The notes: generated by a model not told the origin, from the sequence alone. A stretch of 47,126 bases of DNA from Bigelowiella natans CCMP2755 (GCA_000320545.1 ADNK01002523.1:45001-92126); one strand, 5' to 3'. Shown: positions 34,635-45,682, counted from the stretch's first letter. A program made the numbers and translations.

Positions 34635-35632
34635 TTGGTGCGCGGAATTTACTTTACGTGCTCATTCAATAAATCAGGTTTAGAGATATTAGCGAGGGCG
34701 TTCCCAAGAAAAAGGACACCTTGTTAGTATAGTGTATTATGGGTGCAAAGTCCAATGTATATTTTGGCCAGATAAGTTGAGACGAGGGAGGTGTAACTGT
34801 GTACGCTTGAGTCTCACTCGCTCCGCATGATAATGCAACGTATGCACCAGAAATATTGCCTGTATTCATAACAATATACAAAGACGTACAACCCATTCCT
34901 TACTAAAGCCACGAAAGGACAATAGATGTCGGGTTTTGGTCCTCGATCTAATAACCAATTTACGCATGCAAAAGTGCTAGCCTATCGGCGGGAGCATGAC
35001 ATCTACGCGTGACCGATCGCGTAGCTAGCATGTCTGTATTACGTGACTGTTAGATCGAGCTCTTCTGGTATGCATCGCATGTATTTTTAACCAAGCAACA
35101 TACGTGGGGGGCAGACAAGGCGCAAGCTACTGTTACACATGCAGCGTACTAGCGTGTAATGCGCAATAAATGAATTACACATGTAGCGGGGTGCCCAAGG
35201 GCTGCCATCCACATAACACCAATAGCGCAGGAACTATGTTTTAACTAATTTACACTAGTACAGTATGTGTGTATAAATTTATGAAAAACGTACGCAATAA
35301 GTCTAGCTTGCAGCGAAGCATGTAGTTGGCTTATTGCCTCATTGCGTACGTCTTTCATCGCGCAGCGATCAAGTTTTGATTAAGTTCTAGCCCACGTTGA
35401 TTCAGTACACAGATTAATGTGAATGCACATTCCCACTGCTCTATGCACATGTTAGCTAATATGAGTTTACTGCTGGATGCTGGTATTTGCACGTGTTTTG
35501 GTTGATCAGCTCCATCAAACTCTATAACAGCGTACTAAACGACAACATGATAGTATACAGCAATTAAAAGTTATTCGCTGCGCGTTTCTTAGAATCATTC
35601 ATTGTACCTTTTATTATTCGAAATTACGATCT
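34635..35632. other. Intergenic stretch with an inverted repeat
   Basis: About 1 kb between two convergent genes. It contains the inverted repeat 35288-35351 and GCTAGC/GCATG-rich DNA around 34970-35160. No gene was recognised. Confidence 0.5.
35288..35351. repeat. Inverted repeat with nested inner arms
   Basis: ACGTACGCAAT at 35288-35298 is repeated in reverse complement as ATTGCGTACGT at 35341-35351. An inner pair, CAATAAG (35295-35301) and CTTATTG (35330-35336), overlaps the outer left arm. Confidence 0.85.
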
Positions 35633-36851
35633 TCATACATGAGAGTCCCAAAACTCGCAAGCCTCTTGACGGCCCATACAACTAATTGTCAGAATTTCAA
35701 TGTTACTTGCTGAAAAAATTGCTGCAAAATTTAAAATCTTTCCTCCGTCTACTCCATTCTCACTCCTCCCATTACTACTACTACTACTACTACTACTACT
35801 ACCACTATCACCACCAGTCCACAGCATTACTTATATGTCGTATATACCTCTCAGTGAGCATCGACTCCGGAGTGTATGGAGCGCGTTTGGGCTCGAGAAT
35901 GATATTCATTTCAGATCCCTCTTCAAACACAGGCCATGCAAATCCCTCTCCACCATAGCAACTCACATCGTCATCACCACCACCACCACTATCACTATCA
36001 CTATCACTGACGAAGCTGCTCTTAGTCCTGCAATTCGGGTTGCCCGTCGCGCCCATATTCGTCCAGAATCGGCCCATAGTGAGGGCAAATGCAGCCTCCT
36101 TTTTCGAGTAATAGCAGGAAAGATTATCGTAAGAAACTCCATAAAATGTGATTTTGTCACCGCATAATAATTTCAAACTTTCTGTCTCATATTCGGACAT
36201 TTCATGACTTCTTCCTACAAATGAAAACGCCTTGAACAAGGGAAGAAATTCCAGCCATGATATGTTGTTCATACGATAACAGTTGCCACATGTAGTACAA
36301 CTATTGGTTCTTTCGCATACGACTCGATGCTGCTATCAATTATCGTTCCCAATTTGAAATACCCCAACCTTCTTGTTGAAGTGGCAGCCAAGACAGCTTG
36401 GACTATATCCAGCCCATCCTGGTTCGCTAAATATCGGCATGAAAGAGAGAAAGAAAGAAAGGGACAATTGCTCATCATGTTGTCTTGACGATGCACTCCT
36501 ACAACCGACAGACCACTACTATATCATTGAGCGAATAATACTACCTGCAATTGCTATATCCAATGTTCATGTAGATCGGTTTGCCAAAAACGAATGTCAC
36601 TTCATCCTAACAAAATAATGGTAGTTGAAAATCACGAAGTATCTACGATCTATCCTAGTTTTTATTATTGGATTCCCCCATTTCGAATTGGTATGCAGTT
36701 AGTTTCTTCTTGGTGATGAGGTGAGGGGGGAGGGGGTACAAAGAAATCGATCGTTCATCCTCCTACACTCGCCCTTCCTCCGGCATAACAGAACGAAGAT
36801 CATAAGCTATTATTGTTGTTTTTGCGGTTTGCGAATTCCATATGTATATAG

Positions 36852-36884
<33 letters not shown>

Positions 36885-38679
36885 CAAACATATATATATA
36901 TATATATTTATTTATTTATTCATTCATTTATTTATTCATTCATTTATTTATGTGTGTGTGTGTGTGTGTGTGTGTGCAGCCCGTTTGGGATGAAAACAGT
37001 TGGTATTGCGCCAGTACTCAATGGCGCTCCCCCGCTTTCTACCTGATGAACACTTCCCAGCTCAGAGTCATGGTAATTGGCAACAGCCTGCATGTACATA
37101 CGCAAATATAGCAAGGAATACCGACATCGATCGATATGAGTTCACAACAATAGCAAGGAATACCGACATCGATCGATATGAGTTCACAACAATTAGTGAA
37201 GGGAGGAAGGTTAGGGTGGGCAACACCGGAGTATAATAATATATACCATTGTAGTCATTTACACATAATCTTAATAAAAGTAAGCGTTTCTGTTCAATGT
37301 GCCCCTCTCCCCACCCCTTCCCCCCCCCCTTTCTCTCCATCCCATCGATTCCCATGATCATTAATACCGTGCAGGTCTCATTGCTTTGAAACCAATAGTT
37401 ATAACGGTATAGGAACACTCTTCCTTTCCCCGCTCGCGCATACATGCGGACCAGCTAACAAGAATGGGGAGGGGGGGGTGAGACTATACAACATAGTGTG
37501 TGCTGCGCAAGCGAAGAAACATAGATCCCGACAAAATAATGGGGTCTGCAGCGTAGCTAGGAACGCTAACTAGTATTATGCTGCTATTTCTGTCAGATAT
37601 CAGATATATGTTGCCATGGAGATGATTGGTTATCGTCTGTTGTGCTACTACTAGCTAGCATGTTAAAAGCAGGATTGTTCGGTTGTGCGTGTGTGGTGAT
37701 TGATTAGTTGATTCATTAACCCGCTTGGTTGCACACAGTTCTTTATCTGATTGCAGCCATCCCAATACCGGGGTATTGTCCTGCTTCGAGAGAAGGAAAC
37801 AATAGTCAACAACATGTATATAGTGTTGTGTGACGAGTAGGCCCAAAATCACAGAACGCTCTCATTTCTAACAGCTTAACACTTCCAGATTTGCGGCACA
37901 ATTCCTTTTGGTGTGACTTTCTTCGATATTCTCGAGCAAAATACAATAGTAACAAAGCCAACCTCTGGATCATCAAGTGGGGGGTACATCTCTAGCGCCC
38001 TTTTTGCTGCAGTAGCCCTTTCAGACGATTTGAACATTGAGCGAACCAGCTTTATGTACGACTTCCTGTCAAGCTGTTTGACGACGAAAAGCACACAATA
38101 ATGCCAACAATACTCTCGTCATCGTGAGGAATCATGGAACCATGTATTACGAATATATAGGATATAAGTAGTACCGATTGATAGGACTGTCTGGTGAAAA
38201 GGTACGAGTCATTTGTATTCATACCGTACATTATGTGTACGTCATTGACTCGTCCCTCCTCCAGCATCTTTTTGGGGGATTCTGGAATAAGGATTCTGAG
38301 AACAAGAAAGGCAATAAACATTAAGAGGGAAATAAAACGCATGCGTGAAATCTCTGCATGGATATTTATGTTTATAATACACATATTTGTACCCGTCGAT
38401 GACGGCTCCAAAACTTAGACCAATGCAGTAATTGGGCGTGATGCAATTTGCAGCCTTGGAAGAGGATGAGGAGGAGGTAAAGAAAAGTAGCAAACAATAG
38501 GAAGACGATCAGAAATAAGATAAGGTCAAATATAAACAGAAAATAAATTCAAAAAGTTGTTTTAGTAAAAATAAAAAGAAGAACGTTGGATGTGAAGCAA
38601 AATTATCGGTGTTTTTGATGAGATGGAACATAATTCTGGATTTAATGGTGGATGATGATGATGATAATGATGATCATTT

Positions 38680-38719
<40 letters not shown>

Positions 38720-39208
38720 CAGTATCACTTCTAACGACAACAACTAAGGACGAAAGGCAGCGGCGAACAGGATGGCAATCATCATCATCATCATTATCAT
38801 CATCATCAAATCTCACCCTCCTTCCACCCTACTCTCCGCTTATTACCTGGGCAATCACAACTTGGTCTCCATTTGTCTCCTTCATGCATCGCAACAGGCT
38901 TTTGTAGCCTCTCTGCGTACAGTTGAGCTTTTCACCGATTTTTCGCGTCGTATTTAACGCCTAGCGTGTGATTCGTGAGGATTCAGAGACGAAAGAAAAC
39001 ACGGACATGGACGGTGAAACTCCTTCTTTTTCGCAAAACACATCCCTGCCAAACATTGTCGTCGTTGGCAAAACACATCCCTGCCAAACATTGTCGTCGT
39101 CGTAGCGTTATAGTTTCTAAGCGTTTGATCGTAAATGACACCTCATCTACTCAACTCAACTTATTCTACTACTCCTCATAACACGACTCACGTATAGCGA
39201 ATAAAGGG

Positions 39209-39248
<40 letters not shown>

Positions 39249-40899
39249 CACGTAATTGCCCAAATACATGCGCACTTGCTTACATCCTCAAGCGACATTG
39301 CAGACAAGCCACCACTCTGGGAAATCGCTGCTTGAAACAAGCCGTTGCTCGAAGGAATCACCTATGGCGCCCATATGTTGTGATTGATTGAAACAATAAA
39401 AGGATGATGATGAATCATGATATGATGGCTATCTTATGCATTAACCCAAAGGATAATAAGACGAACAACGATATGATGACTATCTTATGCAATATTGTCA
39501 TAACCCCTCCATATTTTCTGTGAGACCGCTATTCCTCTGCACGGCACCCAACCAACTGAGCAATTTTTGCTGCTGCTACTACTATCACTACTAGTAACAG
39601 TAATTACCGTAAGTAACTCCACATTCCCAGCACCTGAGCTTTGACCAAAGATACCAACCGTCGCCTCGTTGCCCCTGACAGGCAAATGACGACGAAGATG
39701 ATGTTCAATCCTCTAGAGCACTTCAACAAAGATTTAAAATCGTAAATCACGAAAAAAACACCCACAAAGTGTTTGTCTGTCTGAGACAAGGCCGCAGGAC
39801 AAAAAACACCGATGTATGTTGTATGTCCGCACCGTCATTATTATAACACACAATACCCACCCGAAGTGGTGAATCTCTTTGCGCACCCATTTGAGGGCAA
39901 GTTGCATGTCGAGGAGAGCAAAGTTCCCGCTGCTTTTATTCTCTGCTAACTGCTCCTTGAAGGGAAGGAACGCTAAAGGACCCTAAGGAAAGAGGATGAA
40001 GAGGAATAGTATAAATCTGTGAGCGTACTTATCCGTATTGAAGGCATGATTTTCAAAATTAAATGCTATTGTAGTTACAGCTACTACTATCACAGCAACA
40101 CTGTACTACCCACCACTCGATAGTTGAAGCTCGCGATAATCGAGTTTTGAGCCACGGCCATCTGAGGTTGCGGTGGTGGTAGTAATAGTAGAAGTAGTAG
40201 TAATTATTGTTGTTGTTAATGGGGGTTAATAGCGGCAGCAGCGGTGAGAATCCGATATTTATGATTCTACTGTTCGTAACAGACACCTTCGATGTGAACT
40301 ATTATTATTCAGGGACAACACTATCAACCTGGCTAGCATTATAAGGCTCTGCTTCTCCGAAGTCGTTAGAACTAAAAGGAGTGGATGGGAAGAATGAGGG
40401 CGTGGAAGAAATAAGCTGAGGATCTCATCTCCGTTCTCCTGTTAAACCGTCCATTCAATGAGTCAATTAATTGCACGACTACGCGCGCTGCTAAGGATAT
40501 TATATACATACCCGCCATAGATGTAAACCAAGACTGGGAGACTCGACGCGTTGGTCGCGTTCGATGGCTTCCACACATTCATTACAAGGCAATCTTCCTT
40601 TCCTTTACAAACAGCACAAAAACAGAAAAGATGATGACAATATCAATGTGGTAGGAAGGAGGAAAATTGGGAATAGGGGGCAGGCATGGACAACCGTAGG
40701 TAGTGTTGGAAGTCAACGTTTGCAAGCACGCGGGACCAAAGTACGTTGCATCAAAGGGCTGTTGCGGATAAGGAGCCTCACGAAGTTGAGGTGCTTCAAA
40801 TCGCTCAGCATATCCAAATGGTATGCCGAGAAACTCATCAGCTCCATTCGGTAACTGATTTCCTCGAACCTGAGAAGATGAATGAAAAGGACCATTGGT

Positions 40900-40956
<57 letters not shown>

Positions 40957-41118
40957 CGTAGAAGGGGTAAGTGGAATCAAATATGTTACCGTTCCACAGG
41001 ATGTGCGGGCGAAAGCTGGACGGCTTGCAGAAGATAAATGAGCGAGGAGGTGGAGGGCCACAATGGACCACATTGACACCATGTTTTTTGTGTTGTGCTG
41101 GAAATGACTTTGTTTCAT
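35633..41118 (-). CDS. Secreted cholinesterase-type (type-B) carboxylesterase
   Basis: Nineteen exons: 40954-41118, 40695-40869, 40512-40602, 40329-40371, 40114-40161, 39861-39982, 39608-39674, 39284-39361, 38847-38960, 38393-38454, 38175-38295, 37963-38073, 37721-37780 (or 37783), 37368-37454, 37043-37087, 36545-36606, 36369-36426, 35848-36230, 35633-35681. All phases close, giving about 646 residues. A signal peptide (SIVALHLLAHLSSASRP) is followed by FLGIPFGYAERF, EDCLVMNVWKP, LPVLVYIYGG (oxyanion loop), IIASFNYRV and GNFALLDMQLALKWV. GIFGQSSGAGNVEL holds the nucleophilic Ser, VHQDEVTFVFGKP the catalytic His, and MGRFWTNMGATGNPN and EACEFWDSHV the C-terminal marks. The acid is in YGMNTNDSYLF, where Asp replaces the usual Glu. 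An Asp/Ser and Gly run (SDSDSDSGGGGDDD) interrupts the last domain. It probably hydrolyses carboxylic esters outside the cell or in the secretory path; acetylcholine specificity is not implied. Several introns carry microsatellites. Confidence 0.93.
36855..36976. repeat. CA / TA / TTTA-TTCA / TG compound microsatellite in an esterase intron
   Basis: About 14 CA units (36855-36883), TA units (36891-36908), TTTA/TTCA units up to 36950, then TG units (36951-36976). All lie within the intron 36607-37042. Frames crossing it are artefacts. Confidence 0.93.
37108..37191. repeat. 42-bp perfect tandem duplication in an esterase intron
   Basis: Two identical copies, 37108-37149 and 37150-37191, each starting ATAGCAAGGAATACC and containing ATCGATCGAT. 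They lie in the intron 37088-37367. Confidence 0.95.
38682..38715. repeat. (ATT)n microsatellite in an esterase intron
   Basis: About 11 ATT units within intron 38455-38846, flanked by GATGAT and ATCATC runs. Confidence 0.92.
39033..39102. repeat. 35-bp near-perfect tandem duplication in an esterase intron
   Basis: Copies at 39033-39067 and 39068-39102 share the core CACATCCCTGCCAAACATTG. They differ at the end of the unit, in the intron 38961-39283. Confidence 0.92.
39210..39246. repeat. (CA)n microsatellite in an esterase intron
   Basis: About 18 CA units within the intron 38961-39283. Confidence 0.95.
40904..40950. repeat. (TC)n microsatellite abutting an esterase 5' splice site
   Basis: About 23 TC units on +, (GA)n on the coding strand. 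They begin three bases after the donor at 40953, so the transcript reads gttgagagaga. Confidence 0.95.
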
Positions 41119-41357
41119 TTATTCTCCAGGATATTCTTCGAACAAATTATTACGAAGAACAGATTTTTCGAGGCACGACTCCTGATCACTATATTGTCGA
41201 AGTAATATCATAGGAATACAACCATATTGCTATGACACTAACATGAATTGTCGTTAACCTGAAAAATCATAGTACATGTATTCGTGGATGAGATAAGGTA
41301 GTATATCCTACATAAAAAAATCCATTTCCACATTGTTCGGAGGTGCTGAACAACTCC
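41119..41357. promoter_or_regulatory. Shared divergent upstream region, esterase and Sel1 genes
   Basis: About 240 bp separate the two start codons (esterase on -, Sel1 on +). It must hold both core promoters and 5' UTRs. No specific element is recognised. Confidence 0.45.
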
Positions 41358-42839
41358 ATGGCTGACGCTGCTGACGAAGACCGCTTGCGCCAGAAGCTCC
41401 TGAATCGCTTCAAGACGCGATCTCTTGGCCGCTTTCAGCGTGCCATGGATGACAGAGGTGGGGAAGCTAGCGAGGTCTTCCATGTGCCAAAGGGATGCGC
41501 TGATCACTTACCCGAAAAAGTAAACGTGGAGGCGGAGGCGAAATCTGCTTCTTCGTCAGTCACTAGGACTACGATAGAGTTGACGTTGAAGAAGAAGAAA
41601 AGGTTTGCTATTAATGGCAGCCGCAACAGTAGTATTGATGAAATGGCTACAAGCAGCAGCGCAGAAGTGACCAGACGTGCACCCCCCCGCACCAAGCGCG
41701 TTCGAACGTCGTATACGTGTCAGAATCCCCTTGACCAGTGCCAGGCAGCAAAAGAGATTTCGAGATTGACAGAACACGTTACGGTGCACAACATAGACAC
41801 ACAAGCTAGAAACAATTATGACACTGGTGTTGTTGTTGTTGATGAAGAAGAAGAAGAAGAAGAAGAAGAAGAAGCAGCAGAGGAGGAGGAGAGAGCCAAC
41901 AAGGATAAGCAGAAGCTTTATCAGACAAATGACGAGCCAGATCCTGGTGCTGTTCAAGACTGTACGGCGACATCATCGTCTTCGTCATCGCTTGCGATGC
42001 CCCCTGTTATTGACCGCGATTCAGGGCGGGCGTGTTGGTGTGCATGGCACGAAAATGAAGCCATGAAAACAGGTGGTGAGAGGAGGAGATTTCCGTTAGG
42101 AGAGGTACTACAACCATTTTCTATTTCATTTGGATGTGAGCTTCCTTTCTCATTATCAAGTTGTGGTTTTTAGGCTCTTCGTCAAATGCATATAACTTGG
42201 AGGCGTGAGTATAAGGTTTGTTCGCCTCATAACATATGTCAACTGCGTCATTTTATCATGTTCTCTCTTCTGTCTCCATTGTTCTCCCCCTTTGTATAGC
42301 GCGAGGCCAAAGAGGGAGATGTTGGAGCAATCTGTATCCTAGGCCAAATGTATTTAGGTTACATCTTTAGTCGCGCATGAAAAGCTAAAAGTTTAAGAGA
42401 GAATAGAATAAGAATGAATGACGATATTGTTGAAAACAACGAGAATAGCTCTATCTTGCGAGATTAACTCCTAAATGCTTTTTGGCGTTAATATGCGTAA
42501 GAGGAATTCAAATTTGGTATTCTCAATAACATGAAGTGGGATTCGGTGGGTTGAAGCGCAATGTGAAGAAAGCTTATAAGCATCTCAAGTCAGCGGCAAA
42601 AAAAGGTGAGTATTTCTGCCGCCCATTTTTTAAATCCCAAATAGCTAGCCAACTTAGGGAGTCCTTGTACTCGTTTAACATTAATTTTAGGCAACTCGAC
42701 GGCCATATCGCTGCTAGAACAGCTCAAACAGCATGTAGATCCTACAATTTATGAATTTTTTTGTGTGCGACGAGAAAATTCAGATACACAGTCTGACAAC
42801 GTGCTCGTCGAGGTTATCCAGCGTCAGAAATTCGTTTAA
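41358..42839 (+). CDS. Sel1-like repeat protein with disordered acidic N-terminus
   Basis: Five exons, 41358-42104, 42174-42215, 42300-42357, 42537-42605 and 42691-42839, give 354 residues; all phases close. ATG 41358 (M-A-D-A-A-D-E-D) starts a short helical stretch (RLRQKLLNRFKTRSLGRFQR) and then about 200 disordered residues with a Glu run (a stretch of 10, then E/A), Ser runs and basic patches. The C-terminal part has a Sel1/TPR-like repeat: KEGDVGAICILGQMYLVGFG, then KRNVKKAYKHLKSAAKKGNS. The Gly-x-x-x-x-x-Ala and LGxMY features are typical. Sel1 repeats usually act as protein-binding scaffolds. Only about one and a half repeats are seen, so the assignment rests on that block. The first exon is large and the last four small. 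No membrane segment or signal peptide is present. Confidence 0.76.
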
Positions 42840-43814
42840 GCTATGTTGCTGGCTACCAGTCGACTGGAGTTTTCATAGCAAATTTAGTCATTTATTATGA
42901 TAGAATTAACTCCAATGTCAATGTGATTGAAAATTTGTTCCTAAAACGTTGACTCCCTGATTCTTTTCTTTTTACTTCTCAAATACTGGTTTTTAGGATA
43001 TAACCCCGCGAAGCAACAAATCTCAGCTCGACTTTCGAATAGACCATTTCAAACCCTCAGGTGTTGGCAAGGGGGGAGGGGCAAAGAAATACATACAGCA
43101 AGAGAAGAGTCTTAGATTGAGCTTTGTTGTTCTGCCTATCTTCGCAATTTTCTTCATCGTGTCATCATCTTCAAGTCTCATATTTTTGTAACACAGATCG
43201 CGTACGGGATCATGGATTAGTTCTTCCTCAATTGCAATGTCGTCTCATAAATCACTAGAAATATTACCCATTTGGCATTCCTTTCATGCAACCCTTGAAA
43301 AGTTACAACAAAGAAAACAAATTTGGACGCATTTTTATGACATGGATTCTGACAGATTTACTTACTTGCATGTGGGTTTTTGCGGGTCTTTCGCATGCTG
43401 TCTGGCTCTGATGAGATGTCTAAACTACAGTTTGTTTTTACTTGTCAGCGCCATTTAACACCTCGAGCAGAATCGCCCCCACGGCTTCGAAGGGAAACCT
43501 TCTTCAATATTAGCAACAGGCAACGATGTAGGAGGAACTGTGGTGAACAGAGTGGCACTAGAGCATCATGAATGCGGGTTACAAAGTGGTTCAAGCATCT
43601 CCGACAGAATTCAGAATGATCCAGCAACTTCGGTGTTGGTGACAACAAAAACTGCATCTGGTGGACATGCTATGCATGTCGATCTTGGCAAATTCTCAAA
43701 GCGTTGCAATCTTGCTTCAGCAGGCTCTGCATGGATTTAGCGCTGAATGTTGGGATTTAGCATCATGTGTTCAATGAAATGCACAACACATGGTGCGCGC
43801 GCGTGCACGCGTGT

Positions 43815-43818
<4 letters not shown>

Positions 43819-43859
<41 letters not shown>
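43819..43859. repeat. (GA)n microsatellite
   Basis: About 20 GA units, followed at once by a short GT run (43861-43870). Confidence 0.95.
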
Positions 43860-43861
<2 letters not shown>

Positions 43862-44865
43862 TGTGTGTGTTTCCAGATCAACAGCTAGCGAACGGTCAGC
43901 GTGTCAATTTTTTCCAAGCGGCCAAAATGTGTGAATGCATCATTGACATGCCACTTGGTTGATCGAGCAGTCAGTGTGTGTGCATGGCAGTGCGTGTTGC
44001 AACGTCGTTTGCCTCGCGTGCACACGTGCGACGACAAACGTCGTTCGGAAAAAGTCAAAAAAGAAAAGTGTTGTGTGTGAGTGAACAAGAAGTGAGTGAA
44101 TGCAGTGAACGGTGCAACTGAAACACCAGGAGCATTGATGCAATTGACTGGTGGTGTGTGTGCACGTGACCGAAGCAGTTCCAACGTGACCAACTGACAA
44201 CAAAGAACAGTGCAGTTCAGAGCATCGTCGGAGAACATTTTGACTCACCCACTTGAGTGAGTGAGGGGTCAATGACGTGCAGAAACGACTTCAATGGTGA
44301 AGCTGGCAAGAGCAATGAGACGTGGCAAATCGTCCACCACCACCTCAATCAACAAAACCACTGTGGGACATGTTCTTTGGCGATTGTGCAACGAGTGGCA
44401 CGCAGGTTGGTCGCACGTGCAGTCGTGAGTTCACTCCGACTTCCCAACAAGGTGTCCACAAAGGCAGAGCATCAAAGACAGGTGAAACGCTGAACGCGAG
44501 GGAAACAACAAGGTGTGGCTGAACTGGTCAAACGTTCCTCTTTTTGAGTGGGCGTGAAAAAGAGAGAATTGGCGGGATCGTTGTGCTCGCACCAACTTGC
44601 TGCGAAGACGCAAAGCCAGTGAGGTCATGAAATCGTCTGCTTGCCGCAGTGATCGAAATTGCATCGTTCATTGTTCTTGAATGCGCACTGTGCAACTCCA
44701 AAAGTTGGTTCGCATGTGTTGATGCTCCCATGTTCGCGCAAGTTTGACATGCATGTAGTCAACATGCAAGCGAGCATGAACCGAGGAAATTAGCAAATTA
44801 ACTGTGCACGTAGCAGCAGGTGAGGCGGCACAGGTGCGACAAGCATTGCCGTGACGCTTCAGCCT

Positions 44866-44921
44866 GCCGCGACAAGGAATGCACACGCATGTCGCACGAC
44901 AAGGACTAGCCTTGTCGCGGC
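44866..44921. repeat. 12-bp inverted repeat, GCCGCGACAAGG arms
   Basis: GCCGCGACAAGG at 44866-44877 is matched by its reverse complement CCTTGTCGCGGC at 44910-44921. A further GACAAGG copy lies between the arms. Confidence 0.9.
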
Positions 44922-45173
44922 CTAGAAACCCAATGCAATCACGTGTGACTGATGACAAGCTTGACACTTGTCAGAGGGCGGTCAACCCTCGCATGATGAC
45001 ATCCCAGTTCAATCTGAACACCGCTACCTGCTCGTTTGCTAGCTTTTGCTCACTGCGCGCACATCGCACCGCACCCAGCCCTCCAGTAGCATGTGAGCCT
45101 TCTCATCATCATTGTTGTCATTGTCATCATTGTCATTCTTGAACGTGCACCACCACTGCCACTGCTGCCACTG

Positions 45174-45284
45174 CTCCATCCAAAAGTTCATGCAAAAGCT
45201 CACTGCTGCTGCCACTCCATCCAAAAGTTCATGCAAAAGCTCAATGCTGCTACTACTCCATCCAAAAGTTCATGCAAAAGCTCG
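45174..45284. repeat. 41-bp tandem repeat, three copies
   Basis: CTCCATCCAAAAGTTCATGC recurs at 45174, 45215 and 45256, a period of 41 bp. The copies differ mainly in the CTGCTGCCACT-like connector. It lies 0.4 kb left of the integrase stop codon. Confidence 0.93.
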
Positions 45285-45487
45285 AAACGCCAAAGAAGAT
45301 GGGATTCTCGGAGGAAAGATGCTTGACAGCGCTCAAAGGTTGTGATGTTGCGCGTAAGGTGTTCACAGGCCGAGGCGCTACGTGCACAAGTAGGCAGGGG
45401 GGGGGAAAGGCACGTTTGCTTCCTTTTGAAGAGTTGTGTTTATTTTTATTAAAGATTATATTTTTATTAAATCGTGCACTGCGTAAT

Positions 45488-45666
45488 CATTCGCGAAGCT
45501 TTCGCGAATGCCGCCGCACGTGGGGCAGCACACTTCCGGTGTGCTGCCATGAGTCCCGCCGGAACCCACGTGCCTATGCTGTATTAATATCTACGTTATC
45601 TATATTCTATATCCGCGACAACCCCTTTGTTGTCGCACGTGACTTGTGCCCGCGTAGTGGTACGCG
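45488..45666. other. Cluster of perfect hairpins at the 3' side of the mobile element
   Basis: Four hairpins follow one another. Arms CATTCGCGAA / TTCGCGAATG (45488-45497, 45501-45510). GGCAGCACAC / GTGTGCTGCC (45524-45533, 45539-45548), itself inside GCACGTGGG / CCCACGTGC (45516-45524, 45565-45573). GCGACAAC / GTTGTCGC (45615-45622, 45629-45636). CGCGTA / TACGCG (45651-45656, 45661-45666). They may belong to the terminal repeat or the 3' UTR of the integrase element. Confidence 0.85.
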
Positions 45667-45682
45667 CTACACCTCCCCCAAG
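45667..45682 (-). other. Candidate polypurine tract and LTR edge
   Basis: Read on the minus strand after the integrase stop, CTTGGGGGAGG (45672-45682) is followed directly by TGTAG (45667-45671). This is the order expected for a polypurine tract and the TG start of a 3' LTR. A GGAAGGAAGG stretch lies just upstream (about 45698-45710). The other LTR and target duplication are not visible, so this stays a candidate. Confidence 0.35.

Larger units (their letters stand above)
42840..45173. other. Intergenic stretch without a recognised gene
   Basis: About 2.3 kb. At 42997-43060 a 21-codon stretch (DITPRSNKSQLDFRIDHFKP) is bordered by ttttag and gtgttg and could be an orphan exon. A GA microsatellite sits at 43819-43859 and the inverted repeat at 44866-44921. 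Several open frames between 43380 and 44500 overlap on both strands and have no family features. The remainder shows GTGTG, GCATGT and CACGTG words. Confidence 0.45.

Noticed and set aside
35686-36167. Plus-strand frames of 90-155 codons
   Set aside because: Antisense to the last esterase exons and driven by a TAC/CTA triplet run.
36721-37111. Frames with His-Thr and Ile-Tyr runs
   Set aside because: Microsatellite artefacts within an esterase intron.
45174-45284. CRISPR-like array
   Set aside because: Tandem repeats without unique spacers, in a eukaryotic context.
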